NCBI RefSeq assembly: GCF_025502585.1
Contig: NZ_CP106679.1
Location: 4,185,501-4,249,500, forward strand
Origin: Reichenbachiella agarivorans
Lineage (GTDB): Bacteria; Bacteroidota; Bacteroidia; Cytophagales; Cyclobacteriaceae
DNA: 64,000 nt
Direction: 5' to 3'
Each line of letters starts with the position of its first letter. Position 1 is the stretch's first letter. A program made the translations under genes and the position numbers. The notes beneath the pieces were generated by a model. The model did not search any database. It was given only the letters and a program-made list of their open reading frames with translations, and was not told the DNA's origin. Below are positions 36,667-45,460 of this stretch, one piece after another.

Positions 36667-38076
36667 TTGAATTTAGCTGAGCATTTAATTCCCAAAGACA
36701 TTTTTGATCAGGTTTCTCTCTCCGCACAACAATTGCAGGTAGAAGCCTACGTCATCGGTGGATTTGTACGTGATATATTGTTAAAAAGACCCTCCAAAGA
36801 CATTGACTTTGTTTGTGTAGGTAGTGGGATTGACTTGGCAGAAGCCAGCGCCAAAAGACTAGGCATCAGGCAGGTCACTACCTACAAGAACTTTGGTACG
36901 GCCATGATCAAACATCATGATCATGAAATCGAATTCGTCGGAGCACGCAGAGAGTCCTACCGGCAGGAATCGCGCAAACCTACCGTAGAAGATGGCACTC
37001 TAGAAGACGATCAAAACCGGCGAGACTTCACCATCAATGCACTGGCGATAGGCATCAATCCTGACAACTACGGAGAGCTAATTGATCCTTTTGATGGTCT
37101 CAAAGACCTGAAAAAGAAAATGATTCGTACTCCGCTGGAGCCGTCGATTACTTTTTCGGATGACCCCTTGCGCATGATGCGGGCAGTGAGATTTGCCAGT
37201 CAGCTCAATTTTGACATAGCACCTGAGACCTTCGAAGCGATCCAAAAAGAAGCCCACAGGATCAAAATCGTATCAGGAGAGCGAATCATTGTAGAGCTCA
37301 ACAAGATTATTCTGTCCAAAAAACCCAGCTATGGTTTCAATCTGCTCTTTCAATGCGGCCTCTTGGAGCTGATCTTCCCTGAGATGATGGCGCTGCATGG
37401 CGTAGAAACTATCGACGGCAAGTCGCACAAGGACAACTTCTACCACACTTTGCAAGTCCTAGACAACATCTCTGAGCATACCGATGATTTGTATCTCAGA
37501 TGGGCAGCTATCCTACATGACATAGCCAAGCCACCAACCAAGCGATTCAACAAAAAAGTGGGATGGACATTTCACGGTCACGAAGACAGAGGTGCAAGGA
37601 TGACACCCGCTATATTCAAGCGACTCAAGTTGCCACTCGACGAACGTATGAAATACGTGCAAAAACTGGTCAAACTCCACTTGCGCCCCATTGCTCTGGT
37701 CAAAAAAGAAATCACAGATTCGGCGATCAGACGATTGCTCTTCGAGGCTGGAGACGACATAGACGACCTCATGACCCTGTGCAAGGCCGACATCACCAGC
37801 AAAAACTCCGAAAGGGTCAAACGCTATTTGCTCAACTTCAAGACGGTAGAGCAAAAACTCAAAGAAATAGAAGAAAAAGATCAATTGAGAAACTTCCAAC
37901 CACCTGTGTCTGGTGAGGAGATTATGGAAACCTTTCATCTAAAACCCTCACGCATCGTGGGAGACATCAAAAACGAGATCCGAGAAGCGATCTTGGAAGG
38001 CATCATACCCAACAACAAAAAAGAGGCACTGAATTTGATGTACAGCATCGCCAAGGAAAAAGGGTTGGAGTTCTGA
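36667..38076 (+). CDS. cca: CCA-adding tRNA nucleotidyltransferase with HD domain
   Basis: The product is 469 residues starting at TTG (36667). N-terminal class II nucleotidyltransferase: [13 protein letters not shown], catalytic acids in [24 protein letters not shown] and the RNA-binding domain ([14 protein letters not shown]). The C-terminal part has an HD phosphohydrolase domain ([16 protein letters not shown]). It completes or repairs tRNA 3' CCA ends, needed here since neither tRNA in the window encodes CCA. Confidence 0.94.
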   Translation: MNLAEHLIPKDIFDQVSLSAQQLQVEAYVIGGFVRDILLKRPSKDIDFVCVGSGIDLAEASAKRLGIRQVTTYKNFGTAMIKHHDHEIEFVGARRESYRQESRKPTVEDGTLEDDQNRRDFTINALAIGINPDNYGELIDPFDGLKDLKKKMIRTPLEPSITFSDDPLRMMRAVRFASQLNFDIAPETFEAIQKEAHRIKIVSGERIIVELNKIILSKKPSYGFNLLFQCGLLELIFPEMMALHGVETIDGKSHKDNFYHTLQVLDNISEHTDDLYLRWAAILHDIAKPPTKRFNKKVGWTFHGHEDRGARMTPAIFKRLKLPLDERMKYVQKLVKLHLRPIALVKKEITDSAIRRLLFEAGDDIDDLMTLCKADITSKNSERVKRYLLNFKTVEQKLKEIEEKDQLRNFQPPVSGEEIMETFHLKPSRIVGDIKNEIREAILEGIIPNNKKEALNLMYSIAKEKGLEF

Positions 38077-38116
38077 CTCATTCCACACTAATTTACCATT
38101 TCAAATTAAACAGCTC

Positions 38117-38899
38117 ATGAAACAAATATTAGCAATCCTCATACTATCCAGTCTCACACTAGGACTACAGGCCCAAAAGAAGGAGAAAGCCCCAAAACAA
38201 GAGAAAACAGAAAAAGCCGAGAAAACAGAAACCACCCAGGCTACAGACAATACTCAATCACAGGACTCGCTCAGCTACCCTGAGATGCAAATGAGGAAAT
38301 ACTACAGCATCTACCAACTAGCCAATCAGTTCAATGACCCAGCGGTCGCGAGAATGGCTCTCTACGAAATGTTGATGTACACGGGCAATCAGCCTGCACT
38401 TTTGGACACCCTGGCGATTACTTATTATGCTGCGAATCAGTTTGCCTCCTCTGCGCTGGTGGCACAAGAAAATCTGATGATCAATCCAGACAACGAAACA
38501 GCCCTGGAAATTGCGGCACTTTCGTTCCAAAACCTAGGTGTACTCACCAGAGCGTTGGACAACTACGAATCGTTGTTCTTGAAAAACAACAACACCAACA
38601 CACTCTATCAAATGGCTTTTTTGCAGTATCAACTCAAGCGATACAAGGAATCCAAGACTTCCACCGACTTGCTGCTACAGCGCAAAGACGTAGATGAAAT
38701 CCAACTGGTATTCAACAAAATAGACAAGAGCACCCAAGAGGTAAGCATGCGTGCTGCACTACTCAACCTGCAAGGTCTGATTGCCAAAGAAGAAGGAAGA
38801 AAAGAAGATGCTAAAAAGTTGTTCCTTGACGCGCTCAACGTCGCTCCAGGTTTTGAGTTGCCGCAGGCCAACTTGAGTAAGCTAACAAAAGGACAATAA
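38117..38899 (+). CDS. Exported TPR protein
   Basis: The product is 260 residues with a signal peptide ending near LQAQ, then a K/E/T-rich low-complexity linker (about 21-50) and several tetratricopeptide-like helix pairs (ALLDTLAITYYAANQFASSA, ALEIAALSFQNLGVLTRALD, ALLNLQGLIAKEEGRKEDAK). Probably a periplasmic scaffold; partner unknown. It starts 40 bases after cca and ends at a terminator. Confidence 0.85.
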   Translation: MKQILAILILSSLTLGLQAQKKEKAPKQEKTEKAEKTETTQATDNTQSQDSLSYPEMQMRKYYSIYQLANQFNDPAVARMALYEMLMYTGNQPALLDTLAITYYAANQFASSALVAQENLMINPDNETALEIAALSFQNLGVLTRALDNYESLFLKNNNTNTLYQMAFLQYQLKRYKESKTSTDLLLQRKDVDEIQLVFNKIDKSTQEVSMRAALLNLQGLIAKEEGRKEDAKKLFLDALNVAPGFELPQANLSKLTKGQ

Positions 38900-38918
38900 G
38901 AATAAAGAAGTAAAACAT

Positions 38919-38966
38919 AAAGGGCCAGTTCATCATTCCAGTCGGGATCAAGAGCTGGCCTTTTTT
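38919..38966 (+). terminator. Terminator after the TPR gene
   Basis: Stem around GGCCAG/CTGGCC with A-T extension, large loop, and six T at the end. Confidence 0.75.
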
Positions 38967-39070
38967 GATGACAGTCACCCTCCCTTGGCCGACATCTGCC
39001 ATGATTCTCATGAACACCTGCCGAGATTTTTCTTCCTAGCTGCTGTGACTTTTCTTTAAACACGCGCGGG

Positions 39071-39126
39071 TTTTAAGAAAAACATACGTATCTTTTCATA
39101 AAAAGACAGGTATGTTTTTCTTAAAA
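39071..39126. promoter_or_regulatory. Large perfect inverted repeat upstream of the HU-like gene
   Basis: The 17-base arm TTTTAAGAAAAACATAC at 39071-39087 is repeated exactly in reverse complement at 39110-39126. Inside the 22-base spacer a second pair (TCTTTT/AAAAGA) nests, so the whole can fold as a long hairpin. It lies 77 bases before the HU-like ATG and may be an operator, an RNA structure or a small mobile palindrome. Confidence 0.75.
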
Positions 39127-39140
39127 GATAGCTATCTTTT
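39123..39140. promoter_or_regulatory. 18-bp perfect palindrome next to the inverted repeat
   Basis: AAAAGATAGCTATCTTTT is a perfect palindrome that shares its first bases with the end of the larger inverted repeat. The two structures could compete with each other. Confidence 0.7.
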
Positions 39141-39202
39141 TCAATGGAGTTACAGGGGTTTTAGATAGAAACAAAGGTGATACAAAACAAAATCTACGCA
39201 TC

Positions 39203-39589
39203 ATGGCAATCAAATATAAGGTAGTAAGCAAAAGACCAGGCGGCATAGCTGGTAAAAGACCCACAAGATACTATCCTGTACTCACCAGACGGAGAGTTGC
39301 CGACACTCGATACCTCATCAACCATATCAGCAGCATGAGTACGCTCAGTGGTGCGGATTTAGTTAGTGTATTCGAAAGCCTTAGAACTATCATCCCAGAA
39401 CTACTCGGGGATGGAAAAAATGTGCGAATTGATGGATTGGGGACATTTAGCATCCACGCCCACAGCAAAGGAAAAGATACAGCAGACGACGTGACATCTA
39501 GAGATATAGACAGCCTAAAGATCAGCTTCTTGCCCGACAAAGGTGTCAAAATGATGCTGAAGTCCATCAAATTTGAAAAAGTCCAGTAA
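39203..39589 (+). CDS. HU-like DNA-binding protein (Bacteroidota HU-HIG type)
   Basis: The product is 128 residues. It starts MAIKYKVVSKRPGGIAGKRPTRYYPVLTRR, the typical N-terminal extension of the Bacteroidota HU-related family, followed by the HU fold (ADLVSVFESLRTIIPELLGDGKNVRIDGLGTFSI) with a shortened DNA-binding arm. It is expected to bind and shape chromosomal DNA. It stands alone behind two striking inverted repeats (39071-39140), which may be its control region. Confidence 0.92.
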   Translation: MAIKYKVVSKRPGGIAGKRPTRYYPVLTRRRVADTRYLINHISSMSTLSGADLVSVFESLRTIIPELLGDGKNVRIDGLGTFSIHAHSKGKDTADDVTSRDIDSLKISFLPDKGVKMMLKSIKFEKVQ

Positions 39590-40111
39590 ACCCAGAAACC
39601 ACCTCTCTTCTACTAGCACCGTACTAACCTGAGTTCGACTCTTAAAGAGGGCTCATGACCCACTATAGGGCAAAATCAAAATGACCTTTGATTAAACAGT
39701 GCAGAAAAACCCTTCAAAGGTTCTCTTTCCAGATCATAGGCAAAACGAATGGTAAACTAAATTCTCCCAAAAAGCCCTTGAAGGGATATTTGCCTGCGAT
39801 CAGTTGTTGGCTGTCATACTCATGAAAAATGCTTAATCTGCTCGGTCGCAATTGTTTTGCGATTGAAACATTCAAGATCAAGTGAATACTGTCCATAAGA
39901 AAGTAATGAAGGCAGCTATCTACCAAGATTTCGGTATATTCCTATGATCATCGCATCAAACCGACCATTGTTTTGATCAAATATGAGGCTGAGGTGTTAG
40001 TTTTGGTAGTGACCCCAGTCTAAAAAAGACAAAGAATATTTTATCTACTAGATTTGGTAAAAACATATAGTGGATATCATACAATGGCATTGTACACAAT
40101 ATTGACACCCA
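39590..40111. other. Non-coding stretch holding direct repeat copy A
   Basis: No gene seen. It contains small CCCTTGAAGGG-like palindromes near 39710 and 39780 and the first copy of the 74-bp repeat that flanks the serine hydrolase. Confidence 0.6.
39840..39913 (+). repeat. 74-bp direct repeat, copy A (left of the serine hydrolase)
   Basis: It matches 41318-41391 at 70 of 74 positions. The short ATGAAAAAT upstream (39822-39830) also recurs at 41301-41309, so homology may reach about 90 bp. The first part contains a small hairpin (TCGCAA...TTGCGA). Confidence 0.88.
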
Positions 40112-41311
40112 ATGAGATACTTAATAATCATCATAATCTGCCTGATTTCAAGTTGTTCTGAAAAATCAGAGATTGCGCAAATTAAACGAATAGACGGTTC
40201 GACAATAGCAGAAGCTGAATTGGACACTAATATTAAAACCCTTGTTGACACAGCAAATGTGACGGGTTTGACCGTTACTATTTTCAACCAAGATACAGTA
40301 GCATATCAAAAAGCATTCGGATTCTCAAACCTCAATAAAAAGGATAGTTTAAATCTTAAACAAGTGTTTTATGGCGCTTCTTTGAGTAAAGCTGTTTTTG
40401 GTTATCTAGTGGCGCAGCTTGCTGACGAAGGAATAATTGACCTAGATAAACCATTACAGGAATACTTCAGTACAGCCATCCCTGAATTGCAATTTGAGAA
40501 AGAATGGAGGGGATTCAAAAATCTATCGGATGATGAACGATATAAGAAAATAACAGCAAGAATGTGCCTGTCACATACAACTGGTTTTCCCAATTGGAGA
40601 TGGATAAGTAGAACTGGAGAGTTCACTCCTGAGGGAGATATTTTGTTTTATTTTGACCCTGGAACTGATTACAGTTATTCAGGAGAAGGAATGATGTTAT
40701 TACAGTACGCTATTAAAAACCTAACTGGAAAAGGATTAGAAGAATTGGCAAAAGAACGAGTTTTTGATCCTTTAAAGATGGATATGACCAGCTATTTATG
40801 GCAAGAACGATTTGAGGACAATTATTGTAATGGACATACGACAGAGCAAAAAGTAATTGATAAAGATAAAGCCGATGAACCTGCCGCTGCAGGTTCAATG
40901 TCAACAACTCCTGTGGATTACTCAAGATTCTTAGAAAAAATACTTGCCTTATGTTCCCTTAACTCCCCTGTTACCAAATTGATGTTTTCTCCTAATATTC
41001 GCATTAAGTCAAAGAAACAATTTGGACCACTTTCCATAGAAAAATCTAATGCAAATGACAGTATTGATTTAAGTTATGGTTTGGGATGGGGAATATTAAA
41101 ATCGCCATATGGATACGGATATTTTAAAGAAGGTCATGGAGAGGGCTTTCAGCATTATTCGATCCTCTTTCCAGAAAAGAATATAGGAATTCTCCTAATG
41201 TCAAATAGTGACAATGCAGAAAGTGTTTTCAAAGAAATCCTTGAAATAGGAATCAAGGATATTTATACATCTTGGTACTGGGAAGATTACATTCCATATA
41301 ATGAAAAATAA
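40112..41311 (+). CDS. Serine hydrolase of the beta-lactamase/EstB family (lipoprotein)
   Basis: The product is 399 residues with a lipoprotein signal (MRYLIIIIICLISSC). Beta-lactamase-like fold: S90-x-x-K93 in GASLSKAVFGYL, the tyrosine motif Y189-S-G in DYSYSGEGM, and a late HGEGFQHYS in place of KTG. Members are esterases, D-aminopeptidases or class C-like lactamases; the true substrate cannot be told. The gene is AT-richer than its neighbours and lies exactly between two 74-bp direct repeats, the second starting 7 bases after its stop, which suggests acquisition as a unit. Confidence 0.9.
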   Translation: MRYLIIIIICLISSCSEKSEIAQIKRIDGSTIAEAELDTNIKTLVDTANVTGLTVTIFNQDTVAYQKAFGFSNLNKKDSLNLKQVFYGASLSKAVFGYLVAQLADEGIIDLDKPLQEYFSTAIPELQFEKEWRGFKNLSDDERYKKITARMCLSHTTGFPNWRWISRTGEFTPEGDILFYFDPGTDYSYSGEGMMLLQYAIKNLTGKGLEELAKERVFDPLKMDMTSYLWQERFEDNYCNGHTTEQKVIDKDKADEPAAAGSMSTTPVDYSRFLEKILALCSLNSPVTKLMFSPNIRIKSKKQFGPLSIEKSNANDSIDLSYGLGWGILKSPYGYGYFKEGHGEGFQHYSILFPEKNIGILLMSNSDNAESVFKEILEIGIKDIYTSWYWEDYIPYNEK

Positions 41312-41317
41312 AAAAAC

Positions 41318-41391
41318 GCTCGGTCGCCATTGCTTTGCGATTGAAACATTCAAGATCAAGTGAATACTGTCCATAGGAAAGTGATGAAGGC
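41318..41391 (+). repeat. 74-bp direct repeat, copy B (right of the serine hydrolase)
   Basis: Second copy, 95% identical to 39840-39913 and 1478 bases away, same orientation, beginning 7 bases after the hydrolase stop. Confidence 0.88.
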
Positions 41392-41525
41392 TACTGTTCC
41401 CCACCAAAAACGGGATAGGTTACATCTTCATGCCACAGTACGGAATCGGTCATGCTGATGGGACAACTCAAATGCTAACCGTGAACTCATTGCTAAAATT
41501 CATTCTAGAGAAGGGAAGGGTTTGA
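41391..41525 (+). pseudogene. C-terminal gene fragment right of repeat B
   Basis: An open frame without start reads LLFPTKNGIGYIFMPQYGIG and ...LTVNSLLKFILEKGRV before TGA. It looks like the end of a real protein cut by the repeat. I cannot name the family. Confidence 0.35.
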
Positions 41526-41583
41526 ATTACATGCCACGTCATCGCCGGTTAATACAAAGACTACATACGCACCATTCTTCAAT

Positions 41584-42369
41584 CTATTTTTTCCTACGAA
41601 TCATGCTCTTGGCATTGGAAAGGTCTATCTCGTACTCCTCATGATGGAATATCTTGGTGATGGCGCCAGATTGGATGAGTGATGCTGGATCACCAGATAC
41701 GATGGCCGAGTTGAAGTCCATGAGCCAGAGCTGATCTGCAAACTGCAGCGACAGATCTAGCTCATGAGTAGAAACCAGGATGGCCTTTTGGGTCTTGGAC
41801 TTGATGGCTGCAAACAAACCAAACATATCGATACGATTGACGATATCAAGATGGGCAGTCGGTTCGTCCATCAGGATGAAGTCCGTGTCCTGCGCCAGTG
41901 CTCTGGCTACCATGGCTTTTTGAAACTGTCCATCACTCAGCGTGCCTAGCTTGGCGTGCTCGATGTAGTTGATCTTGCACAGATCGATGGATTCTTGGAT
42001 TTTGCGTTTGTCTTCGGTACTCTCCTTTCCTATCCAGTTGGTGTAGGGAAATCTACCCAGTGCGACCAACTCTCTGACACTCATGTTGGACATCCCGATT
42101 TTGTCAGTGGTGATGATGCCGATTTGCTTGGCAAGATCCTTTCTATCCATGTTGCTCAGTTTTTCCTCCCCGATCATGACTTCACCAGACAGCGGTGTTT
42201 GTGTGCCAGACAGCGTCCTAAGCAAAGTGCTCTTTCCTACCCCGTTCTGTCCCAGTAGACAGATCAGTTGCCCTGGTTGCAGGGCTAGGCTGACCTCCGA
42301 GGCAATGATTTTTTCGCCATACCCGATACTTAGATGTGCTGTACTGAGTGCCTTCATGTCAAAATCCAC
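41584..42369 (-). CDS. btuD: ABC transporter ATPase, probably vitamin B12 import
   Basis: The product is 261 residues of the FecE/BtuD type. Walker A GQNGVGKST, signature LSDGQFQKAMVARALAQD, Walker B DFILMDEPTAHLD, H-loop VSTHELDLS. It powers the BtuC permease, whose gene overlaps its start by 11 bases. Iron-siderophore importers look the same; the riboswitch-controlled btuB and cobU nearby favour cobalamin. Confidence 0.88.
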   Translation of the reverse strand: MDFDMKALSTAHLSIGYGEKIIASEVSLALQPGQLICLLGQNGVGKSTLLRTLSGTQTPLSGEVMIGEEKLSNMDRKDLAKQIGIITTDKIGMSNMSVRELVALGRFPYTNWIGKESTEDKRKIQESIDLCKINYIEHAKLGTLSDGQFQKAMVARALAQDTDFILMDEPTAHLDIVNRIDMFGLFAAIKSKTQKAILVSTHELDLSLQFADQLWLMDFNSAIVSGDPASLIQSGAITKIFHHEEYEIDLSNAKSMIRRKK

Positions 42370-43375
42370 TTTGAATGTTCTTTCGTTTCACAATCAGCCA
42401 GATCACCAGCGGTCCACCTAGCAGAGAGGTGATGGCGTTGAGTGGCAGAGACTGAGCCAATCCAGGCAAGCGAGACACCATGTCACAAAACAACAACACC
42501 ACGGATCCCATCACGGCTGAGTAAGGAATCAACTTCTTATGATCGGAAGTATCCAATATCATCCGCGCGATGTGTGGCCCAGCCAATCCTATGAAAGCAA
42601 TCGGTCCACAATAGGCCGTCACCGTCCCCGCCAGTAGGGCCGTCACGCAGATGATGGCGTATTTGGATCGTTGCAAATTCAGGCCCGCATTGCGCGCATA
42701 GGCATTGCCGATTAGGTAGATATTCAGAGGTTTCAGCAGGAATATGGAAGAGACCAATCCAATCATGATGAGGGGTACCATCATTGTCAACTCTCCCATC
42801 GTCACGCTGCCCAAATCCCCAAAAGTCCACATCAGATAGGCCTGTATATCCTCAGGATTGCTAAAATACTGTAGCACACTCACCACGGCCCCTGTCGCCG
42901 AACTAAACATCAGACCAATGATCAACAGAGAAGTATGATCGGCCACTTTGGTAGAAAAGTAAATCACTACCAAGAAGACCAAAAAAGAACCCATAATAGC
43001 ACCCAAAGTCGTAGATATCCCTGCGTAATAGGTCAAGCCTATCACAGAAAAAAATGAACTCCCCAGTACGACCAAAGCCACGCCCAAACTCGCACCAGAG
43101 CTAATTCCCAACACAAAAGGTCCTGCCAAGGGATTGCGGAAAAAGGTCTGCATAAACAAGCCACTCAGACTCAAAGAAGCCCCCGCCAACAGTGCCGCCA
43201 ACGCACGTGGCAGGCGGTAATTGAAGATAATATTTTGCCACACCCGTGTGTCATCCGATGGGTCGGTGATGATCACGTATAGATCTGATGGCGGTATCCA
43301 TACCGAGCCCACGACGATATTGAGCACAAAAAGCGCTGCACAAAGGAGTCCTAGAAAGAGAATGGATTTGAACAC
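42359..43375 (-). CDS. btuC: FecCD/BtuC-type ABC permease
   Basis: The product is 338 residues with about ten membrane helices. Family motifs: NYRLPRALAALLAGASLSLSG, FRNPLAGPFVLGISSGAS, and the closing GPIAFIGLAGPHIARMI. It forms the inner-membrane channel for a corrinoid (or iron chelate) with the ATPase encoded next. Cognate binding protein: probably the product of 44079-45203, separated from it by an interrupted toxin gene. Confidence 0.9.
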   Translation of the reverse strand: MFKSILFLGLLCAALFVLNIVVGSVWIPPSDLYVIITDPSDDTRVWQNIIFNYRLPRALAALLAGASLSLSGLFMQTFFRNPLAGPFVLGISSGASLGVALVVLGSSFFSVIGLTYYAGISTTLGAIMGSFLVFLVVIYFSTKVADHTSLLIIGLMFSSATGAVVSVLQYFSNPEDIQAYLMWTFGDLGSVTMGELTMMVPLIMIGLVSSIFLLKPLNIYLIGNAYARNAGLNLQRSKYAIICVTALLAGTVTAYCGPIAFIGLAGPHIARMILDTSDHKKLIPYSAVMGSVVLLFCDMVSRLPGLAQSLPLNAITSLLGGPLVIWLIVKRKNIQSGF

Positions 43376-43510
43376 TTAGAGTTGAAAGTATAGAGTTATA
43401 AAGTTGAAAGTATAAAGCTGAAATCGTTTTCAATGACTATACTATTTAACCAATAGCCATTTTCTTTACCTCCAAATAAAGCAAAGCTAATAGAATATTT
43501 GAGTAAAAAA

Positions 43511-43879
43511 CTAGGAATAGCTATCCTTCCTGTGTCCTACTTTTCGAATATCAACGATTCTAATTTCGTCATCAATGGTGTAGAGTACTCTGTGGTTTCC
43601 TATCCTTATACGCCAGTTTTGGGAGTTCCCTTTTAGCTTTTTGGCTCCACTGGGGCGTGGATCATTCGCTAATAGATTTGAAAATCTTGTTATTGACACT
43701 TTTGGATATCCTTTATGACAGTAGCAAGCGGTACTGTCAACTGGCGGTTTTGCTCCTGATGTCGTCGGGAAGGTTTCTAGCACGCAGAATTTGTCCCTGC
43801 AGCCTGCAGGAAGGTTTTCAAGGTCTCGTTCTAAAATAAGTTGACAGGTTATAGATAAATACTGATATGAGTTGACCAT
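43511..43879 (-). CDS. RelE/ParE-family toxin with an in-frame palindromic insertion
   Basis: The product is 122 residues. The N-terminal piece (CQLILERDLENLP) and the C-terminal piece (RFSNLLANDPRPSGAKKL, WRIRIGNHRVLYTID, IVDIRKVGHRKD) match RelE/ParE toxins of about 88 residues. Between them lie ~34 residues (AGCRDKFCVLETFPTTSGAK...) foreign to the fold, encoded by about 100 bases with hairpins at both ends (43716-43739 and 43796-43810). The frame is kept, but a working toxin is doubtful. No antitoxin gene is seen next to it. It splits btuC from btuF. Confidence 0.8.
   Translation of the reverse strand: MVNSYQYLSITCQLILERDLENLPAGCRDKFCVLETFPTTSGAKPPVDSTACYCHKGYPKVSITRFSNLLANDPRPSGAKKLKGNSQNWRIRIGNHRVLYTIDDEIRIVDIRKVGHRKDSYS
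43713..43810. repeat. ~100-bp palindromic insertion inside the toxin gene
   Basis: One end is a perfect 8-bp inverted repeat, TGACAGTA...TACTGTCA (43716-43739); the other is CCTGCAGCCTGCAGG (43796-43810). Removing the stretch restores a normal RelE/ParE length. Exact borders are uncertain by a few bases. Confidence 0.65.
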
Positions 43880-43922
43880 GATACTAGGAAATTGACCTTC
43901 AGGATAGCCCTATTCGAGAAAG

Positions 43923-44005
43923 AACCCTGTCAGGGTTACTCTCAATCAAAAAATCGTGGTTTCGAAACCATCCATGTCTAATATCAATACAACCCTGATA
44001 GGGTT
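43923..44005. repeat. Two AACCCTG-n-AGGGTT palindromes
   Basis: AACCCTGTCAGGGTT at 43923-43937 and AACCCTGATAGGGTT at 43991-44005, between the toxin gene and btuF. They are short hairpin-forming repeats of the extragenic palindrome kind. Confidence 0.7.
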
Positions 44006-44078
44006 GATACAGCAGAGAAACTCTACATACAGCACGCCTACCGCAGTAATCAGTGCGGCTTATCAAAGCTATCTCGGC

Positions 44079-45203
44079 TTACTCCAATTTCTTATAATAG
44101 TACAGTTCATAGTCCGGCAACAGTTCTGGATGGAGGATTTTGATATGATCGGCCAGCAAGAGATGCGGATTGGCGTTGCCTGACTCAAAGTAGTCATTGC
44201 CTCCATTGGCAGTGGATCGCTTGGTGTAGGTATATACCTGTCCAGTTTTGAATGCCTTGAAATCCGCATACCTTTCGTCTGCTGCGACTATGTCTGCCAG
44301 CGACTCATAGTTGGCCGCACCGATCCAAAAATCCGCATCGTGTGCTTTGGCATACACTGCTTCAAAGTCCAGATTCAGCCAGCCGTTGCCCTGATCATCC
44401 GACCAGAGATAGTTACCTCCAGCATCGTTGATCATCATACCGTTGTAGTTGTTGCCCGCAGGCATGAACCATGTGCCGCCGTACAAAGTACCCGAATAAA
44501 CGGTGGGTCGATTCACCTCAGTCACCATAGCAAGCAATGAATCATAGGCCAAGACCACTTGATCAAAATATGCCTCAGATTCCTTTTCCTTTCCAGTCAG
44601 ATACCCTACAAATTTGATCCACTCTGCCCGTCCCAAAACGGTGTTCTCCATGTAATCAGGAGTCAAGACAATGGTCTGTCCTAGCTCCTGCAATTTCTCC
44701 AGTTGGCGATTTTCACCCCTTGCCACAAAGGCCAATACGATGTCTGCTTTCAGATTCAATACCTGCTCTACATCTATTTTTCCTTCACTCCCGATCTCTA
44801 CCATATGCTGAGCATCCAATAGTTGATTGATCTTGGACGAATAGATATACTGTGTTTGGGCAAAACCCTTTAACTTCTCCTCAACCCCCAAAATCTCCAA
44901 AAAAGAAAGATGGGTAGTAGAGTTGGAGACCAAGCTATTGACCGGATATTTGATGGGGATGAAATGATGATAAGCCTCTCCCTCAGGGATGGAATCATCA
45001 TAAATCATGTAAGTCAAAGCATCTTCATTGCCTTGCCAAGGTTGGTTGACCGTGATGATGCGATAGCCCTCCATACTTTCTATAGAGAAGCGCTCGGCGT
45101 ATTGGACGATTCCTACATTGGGTTCTGAGGTGGTGGTATGAGTTTCATTGGGCTGACATGCCCAAAAGCCAAAGACAATTAAAAAGGGAACAAGATTTTT
45201 CAT
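44079..45203 (-). CDS. btuF: ABC substrate-binding lipoprotein, probably cobalamin
   Basis: The product is 374 residues from the ATG at 45203, which opens on a lipoprotein signal (MKNLVPFLIVFGFWAC). The mature protein has the class III periplasmic-binding fold (VEIGSEGKIDVEQVLNLKAD, then ...PTVYSGTLYGGTWFMPAGNN, NPHLLLADHIKILHPELLP). It should bind the substrate delivered by the TonB-dependent receiver and hand it to BtuCD. Cobalamin is inferred from the neighbours; an iron chelate is the alternative. Confidence 0.85.
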   Translation of the reverse strand: MKNLVPFLIVFGFWACQPNETHTTTSEPNVGIVQYAERFSIESMEGYRIITVNQPWQGNEDALTYMIYDDSIPEGEAYHHFIPIKYPVNSLVSNSTTHLSFLEILGVEEKLKGFAQTQYIYSSKINQLLDAQHMVEIGSEGKIDVEQVLNLKADIVLAFVARGENRQLEKLQELGQTIVLTPDYMENTVLGRAEWIKFVGYLTGKEKESEAYFDQVVLAYDSLLAMVTEVNRPTVYSGTLYGGTWFMPAGNNYNGMMINDAGGNYLWSDDQGNGWLNLDFEAVYAKAHDADFWIGAANYESLADIVAADERYADFKAFKTGQVYTYTKRSTANGGNDYFESGNANPHLLLADHIKILHPELLPDYELYYYKKLE

Positions 45204-45318
45204 AAGTTCCGCAAGCTCGGACAATTTTTGATGAACTCCGAAACTTGATTCAAAAGTTCTACCCTCAATTTAATGGCGAAATAAAAATGGATAAATCCAA
45301 TAAGCAAACGATTACCAC

Positions 45319-45385
45319 CTATAGCCCAGGGTTTAAACCCTGGGCTATAGGAAATGCAAGGTACAACCCAACCGTTTCAACGGTT
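45319..45385. repeat. 32-bp perfect palindrome plus a second palindrome
   Basis: From 45319 to 45350 the arm CTATAGCCCAGGGTTT is followed directly by its exact reverse complement. At 45370-45385 comes AACCGTT-TC-AACGGTT. Both lie in the gap before btuF and form strong hairpins on either strand. Confidence 0.85.
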
Positions 45386-45460
45386 TAAAACAGACGACCA
45401 TGAAGCATTCATTCAATAAAATGATTCTACCATTACATTCGTGGTAGTACCGATTCAAAT

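Noticed and set aside
41584-45203. Iron-siderophore ABC transporter instead of B12
   Set aside because: The protein families cannot separate the two, but the riboswitch, btuB, btuG-like and cobU genes next door make cobalamin more likely.
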